Positions 55,501 through 61,500 of a DNA stretch of 64,000 nucleotides are shown here, in pieces. Source of the DNA: Nocardia pneumoniae NBRC 100136 (GTDB taxonomy: Bacteria > Actinomycetota > Actinomycetes > Mycobacteriales > Mycobacteriaceae). Below the pieces are notes generated by a model. It saw nothing but the letters and a program-made list of their open reading frames with translations. It was not told where the DNA came from and ran no database searches. Every line of letters starts with the position of its first letter. Within the stretch, counting starts at the first letter, position 1. The stretch spans positions 186,001-250,000 of the forward strand of contig NZ_BAGF01000152.1 of NCBI RefSeq assembly GCF_000308755.1, in the 5' to 3' direction. Position numbers and translations under genes: made by a program.

Positions 55501-58500
55501 CCGACATGTCGAGGCAGGGGGCGCAGGGAGAGTTCATATCGAAGGTCAGTGCCGAAACCCTCGCACACGACGAATGGCGGACGGTCACCTATGTCGAGAT
55601 GAGCGCGCCCACCGATGCCCGGATAGCCGGGATGGGTCGGCCGGAGGAGCCGGGCGTGCGCCCAGATGACGGTGTGGCCATCGTGGAGGGCGCAGAAACG
55701 TCGCCGTTGGACGGACTGTCCACCCAGACCGAGGAAGCTTTGGCTCTGGCCAAGGCGGCTCGTCGTCACGTCGGGTTGCTGCTCGCCGAAGTGGTCGAGG
55801 GATTCGGTCCCCTTCGCCGTCAGTTCCTCACCGAACGGATCGAGGCGGACTGGGCGCGCGGCGGGCCCAAGGGCGGGATCAAGGCAAATGAGGTGGGCAG
55901 TACTCCGACCGGCATGTTGCTCGAGTTGGCCTCGCGTGTGGTCACGAGGCGAACCGCTCGTGGCGAGCATCTCGACGAGCTGGCCGATGTTCTCGATCGT
56001 GATGCCGGCACCTTCGAGGCGGTCGCACGGACCATCCCCACGGAGAATGTAGACCTCGTCCGCCGGTATCTCGAGCACAGGCGAGCCGGGACACGTACCG
56101 AGGAGATATTCGCCGCGATCGCAGCTGAAGTCGAAATCGACGGCAAGACACTGACGGCCGAAGCGCTGAAACAGCGCATCTATGGCGCGGCCACCGCGAT
56201 GGCCCACGCATTGCCGCCAGGTGCGGCCGCACTGGGAGATATCGCCCTGGCGATCCAGGCACACGACCCGGGGTTGGTCGAGGACTGGCTCCACGACCTC
56301 GAGCGCTTCGGACTGCGGTCCATGGCGGAGCGCCTTGTCCTGCGGGGCGAATTGCCGACGACGGTGGCACGTGACCCGAAGGTGCGTGCGAATGCGCCGA
56401 CTTTGAACGCAGTGCGCTTCCGGTTGTTGCGAACCCTGATCGAACGTGTGCCCGAAGGGTCGGAGATTTCGCACCGGGCCAATGGGGTACGGGCATCGGT
56501 CGAGAACGGCCGGCTGGTCGTTGTTTCGCACGGCGAGGGCGATCTCGCTCAGCGGTTGGCCCGTCTGCTGGACGAGGACTCGGAACTCGCGCTCGCGGCG
56601 TGGCGTGGACAGGTGACGCACCGCCACATCGATGCCGACGGATCTGAGCGCGAAGGGACGCTGCTGCGCGTTTCGGTGGGCTACTCGTCCGGTCATGAGC
56701 CCGCATTGGTGCAGGTGGACGGTGAATGGTTCGACAGCACGGGTTCGGTCGCCGCTATCGAGGTGTCGGAGCTGCTCCGTCGGCGCGGTCGGGAACGAGA
56801 AGGTGTGTCGGCGCGGATAGAAGCCGCGGATGCCGCCTGGGCACTGTTGCCCGACGGGGTAGACGGTGTGCGCCGACAGTCGCAGTACGACGACCTGGAC
56901 GACCGGTACGACGAAGTCGCCGCCATCCGAGACTGGTACGCCTCGCTGGATGACGAACTCGGACCGGAGCTGGCCCGAGCAGCGCGGATCGGGCTGACGT
57001 GGGCGTACCGGGACCTCATCCGCGGTCTGGACGGAATACCCGATCAGGCGCGCGATGAGGCGAACCGTATTGTCCTGCGTCGCATGGGTCACGAGACACC
57101 CGCGGGAGCGCTGGTGTCCTCTATCGACGAATGGGCAGAATCCTCAGGCGTTCCGGTATACGTACGGTACGTCGATGCCACACCGACCGACGCTGGACTC
57201 CCGAGGGTGCTCGAGGTGCAGCTCGGAAATCTGAGTGTCGGCGGTTCGAATGCGCCGGCGCGGGTAGCGATGCACATCGCGGCGTCGGCGGCTGTCGATG
57301 AGCTGCGCGCGACGCTCGACTACGCGCGTCAGCATTACAGCGAATTGGCAGGAACACAGGACCGCGTGGACGCAGAGGAGCCTGCCGGTATCGGCAACGC
57401 CAGGGTCACCTTCGGCGCACCGGTGGTCGTGGTGCGCCTGAGCACCGATCTGTCGGGGCTGGTCACGGACTTGGCGGGCATGCAGGCCGCCTTCGAAGCC
57501 GACGCCGAGTCCGCCGGTCTCCCGCTGCCCGAATTCGAGAACCTCGTCGTGCACGATCACGCCGCAGCGCAGGCACTGAATGACGCCGACGCACTGGCCG
57601 AGGTCACCGAGCGCATCACCCTCGTCGGAACCGCGGAGCTCGCAGCCCGGTTCACCGAGTCGATGCCGGAAGTGGCGGTGTTCACCGCGACGTCCGAGCG
57701 GGATACCGCCGATATCACCAGCGGCCTCGAGGATTCCGGCAGCAGGCGAGAACGCGGACTGATCAGGCAAATGCAGCACGCGTGCTTCGAGCGGGTCTCG
57801 CTCGAACACGGGATCGATCCTGAATCGGCCGCGGCCCTCACTGCCGATGTCGCGACGCGATGGGACTACGCGTCGGAGCGGATCCGCCGGTCGGTGCGGC
57901 ACCGATACCGCAACCACACGGACCGCCTTGTCGCTGCGGCGTGGGGCGTGCCATTCGATGTGCGCGGCGCGGAGCACGCGGAGTGGCTCGAGTCGCGGTC
58001 GGACCCGGCGGCGGAAGCGGTGCGCACTGCGTTGGCGGGTGTGGCCGATGCTGACGTGCTGTCGCTGAACCTGGAGCACGGCTGGCTGACGGCCGCACTC
58101 GGCGACCAAGAGCCGGAGTTGATCGTCGTCTATCACGGCGAAGGCTCGCTGATCGACGATGTGGACGAATTCCTTTCCGCCGCAGCCGAAATCAAGGCGC
58201 GCGCGGCCGCCTCTGGCCGTCGCGTGCAGGTGATCGCGGCATTCGGACACGGGCGCATCCGCGCGGACGGCAGTGCCCTGCGCACGACGGTCGCCGCCGT
58301 GACCGCGTACGCCCGGCACTGCGCGGGAGACAGTTCGATGCCGGAGATCCGCGTTGTCGGCGAAGACGCCGCCGGCCTGACTCTCACCGCGGCAGGCGAG
58401 CCCGGTAACGACCTGCTCGGCGATCCTCTCCAGGGTTCGTGGTCGTCCGCCGAAATTTCCAGGCCGAGCGAGGAGCCGGAGTTTGCGGCGGGGCGAGCGG

Positions 58501-61500
58501 TCGAGGCCGAGGCGGCCGCAGCAGGGCCGGATTACGCGCCCGCAAGTCAGATCGGAGACGGCGCCGATGCCGACGACGGGTCCAGGCGGGGCACGGGCTA
58601 CTTGGAAAAGGACACATCGGGCGTACCGAGCTTCCGGCTCGAAGCCGGCGAGTGGATCGTGTCGTCGTCGGAGCGCCCGGATCTGGCTCAGCTGGTGGCC
58701 GCCGAACTGGATCGCAACCCGGACTTCCGGTCGGCGGTGTGGCGGCGCGAAGGTGCGTTCTCGGTACGGTTCGTCGGTCCCGACGGCGAGCTGGGGCCGA
58801 AGAAGCGGATGCAGGCGATCGTGGCGATGTCCTCGCGCGAGACGCCCGTGGCGGTGCGGGGGGCGGACCGGAAGTGGTACAGCGGTAGCGGCGTGCTGTC
58901 CGACGATGCCGTGGCCGAACTGGCCGCGTTGACCGGAACCGGTGGCATAACGCTCGGGGACATTCCGATGCTCGGCGGGTCGGCCGCGATGTCGGACATA
59001 CCGGTCGACAGTGGTGACGAGCCGTCTTCCGGCGACGACACGACAGGTGCCGAACCGACAGCGGACGAAGGTTCGATCGGCATCCAGGTGCCATCGGCCG
59101 AACCCGGAGACCCCCATCTGAACGACCTGGCCGGGACGTGGTCGGGCCTCGCTGCCGAATCTCGGATCGGCGAGGGGGGATCGGAGCGGCGCCGTGGTCA
59201 CGAGATCTATTGCAGGGCAGGGGCGGACACGTGGGAAGCGGCGATGGAGTCGGAGGCTTCCGTCGTCGAGGTCTCGGTCACCATGGACAAGGCCGGTCAG
59301 GTCTGCGTCGACGAAGGACTACCGTTGTTGTCGGAACTGGCAGCAATGGCAGAACGGGCCGGGAAGGTCATCTCGCTTCGTGTCGATCCCGAACCGCACT
59401 GGCGCGGCGACATTCTGCTGCGCCTGCGGGGTGTGCTCGGCGCGGCGGTTCTGGACATCCACGGCACGGGGGTTGCCTACGAAGTGGGCAGTTCGTACTG
59501 GCCGCTGTTGGAGACCGTTTCCGAAGTCGCTCGGGATGCTCGCGCGAAGGTGGCCCATTTCGGCGGCGGTCCGGAGGCCATGCAGTGGATCGGTGGTGCC
59601 GAACGGGTGAATCTGCCGAAGACCGCGCGGGCGCACGGTGCGACCGACATCCGGTTCGATGAGCGGTCGCTCACCGGAGAGCTCCTGCTGCAGGCCAGGC
59701 AGATTCGCGAGCTGCGCGTGATCGGGACCGCGGACAGCGCCGCGGAAACCCACGTCTTGTCGGCGCTCGGCCTGGACGGGATCGTCCTCTCGCGACCGGA
59801 ATTTGTTGCTACCGCGAAGAACTTGTCGACGGCCAGCGATGAAGCAGACGTGTCGAGCGCGTCGGCGAGGCGTGGGGAGACAGCCGAGGATACTCGTGAG
59901 GAGCTGTCTCCGAAGGCCGTGGCAGCTGGGCGGCTGGCGAGATTCGAGGTGCAATTCGACCTGGCAATGGCGACGCCGAGCACGGTTGCCGCCGCGGTGA
60001 ACTCCGGTGCCAATGTCATCGGTATCGATGTCTGGATGATCGAAGGCGTGCCGATGGTTTCCCATCTGGACTGCCGCGACACCGCGCAGCTTCCGACACG
60101 CCGCGCCATCGCGGACGGGACCGTCGAAGAGGCCCGCCGGGCCGGAATGATGTCCCTCGATGAATTCGGACGGCAGGTCTCCGGTCGGGGCAAAGCGGTC
60201 GTAATGCGCTGTAATGGCAAGGATTGGAAAGGTTATCCAAGCGGGCAATTCGCTCGGGAATTCGCGGTGCGCAGCGCGGCAGTCCTGGCGAAACACGATA
60301 TCCGCTATCGCTGGGAGAGCAAGACGCCGGAAACTCTGCGTTCCTTGGCAATTCCTGGACTGGCGGTCGGCCGTGCCATTCGCCCGCGCGCGGATATAAT
60401 CCCGACTGACGTTGCTGCCTCGGCGCGCGCTTGCGGTGCGACGATGGTGATCGCCGACAACGAGGCCGCGGCTCGCAGAATGGTCGAGTGGTTCGGGCGG
60501 CGGCGGCACGGCGCGCGGCTACCGGTGGTGTGCCGCGCGGTGAACGGTGCCGTGGCAGCCCGTGAACTGGCGGAGTTGGGTGTCGTCGGCGTGGTTACGG
60601 ACCACCCCGGGCGAATGCGTGGTGTTCTCGCTGAGTACGGCGTGGAATCGAATTTGGATCGTGAACCGGGCCCCTCGATGGCGCCGGGCAGTACGAATCC
60701 GGGCATCGCGGTCCACGCCGTCGCGGATCATGGCGGTATCAAGGGGCTGCGACGAATGCTTCGATCCGATGTGGCCTCGGTGCAACTGTGCCTCGCGTGG
60801 ACCGCGGATCACGAAGTCGTCGTCGTGCCTGCGGGAACCGCTGCGAAAGACCTTGCCGAAATTGCCAAGAGAGCATTCGGCTACCTGTATGCGGAAGGAT
60901 TGTTCTCGCTTCATCAAGCTCTCATGCTCGCCACCGAGACCGGGTGGAGTGGCAAGTTCTCGGTGGTCTTTCTCACGGACGGTCTGTCGGAGGAGGACAG
61001 CGACGCCTTCGTTCGTTCGGCAATGGCGTCCGGTTCGGGCGTAACGAATGTTTCACGTGTGTGCAGCAGTGATCCGCGCGTACTGGAAAAGGTGCGGGAA
61101 CTCCTCCCGTCCACGACGGACGCGGCCGAGACGATGGACTTCGTCGGTGTCGTCGAGCGGGGCAAGACGCCGTCCGACGAGCTGCTGGAATGCTCGTCGT
61201 CCCTGTCGATCGACTTCCGTGACCTGACGGCGGATCTCCTGCTGGCCACTCGGGAGATGCCGGTGATCGCCCGCGGCGCGGACAGCGCGCAGGACATGGC
61301 CGTCGCGATCGGACGAGGCGCCGACGGTGTGGAAACCCGTCGCCCCGACCTGGTTCCGGCGCCGATGCTGCCCTTCGAGATCGATCCCGTCGAACGGCTG
61401 ATTGCGCGGTCGGAAGTCACCGGCGGCATTGTCACGGTCGACTACATCTGCGAGAACGGTGATCGCGCTGATTTTCTGCGGGGACTGCGATCGGGGGCCT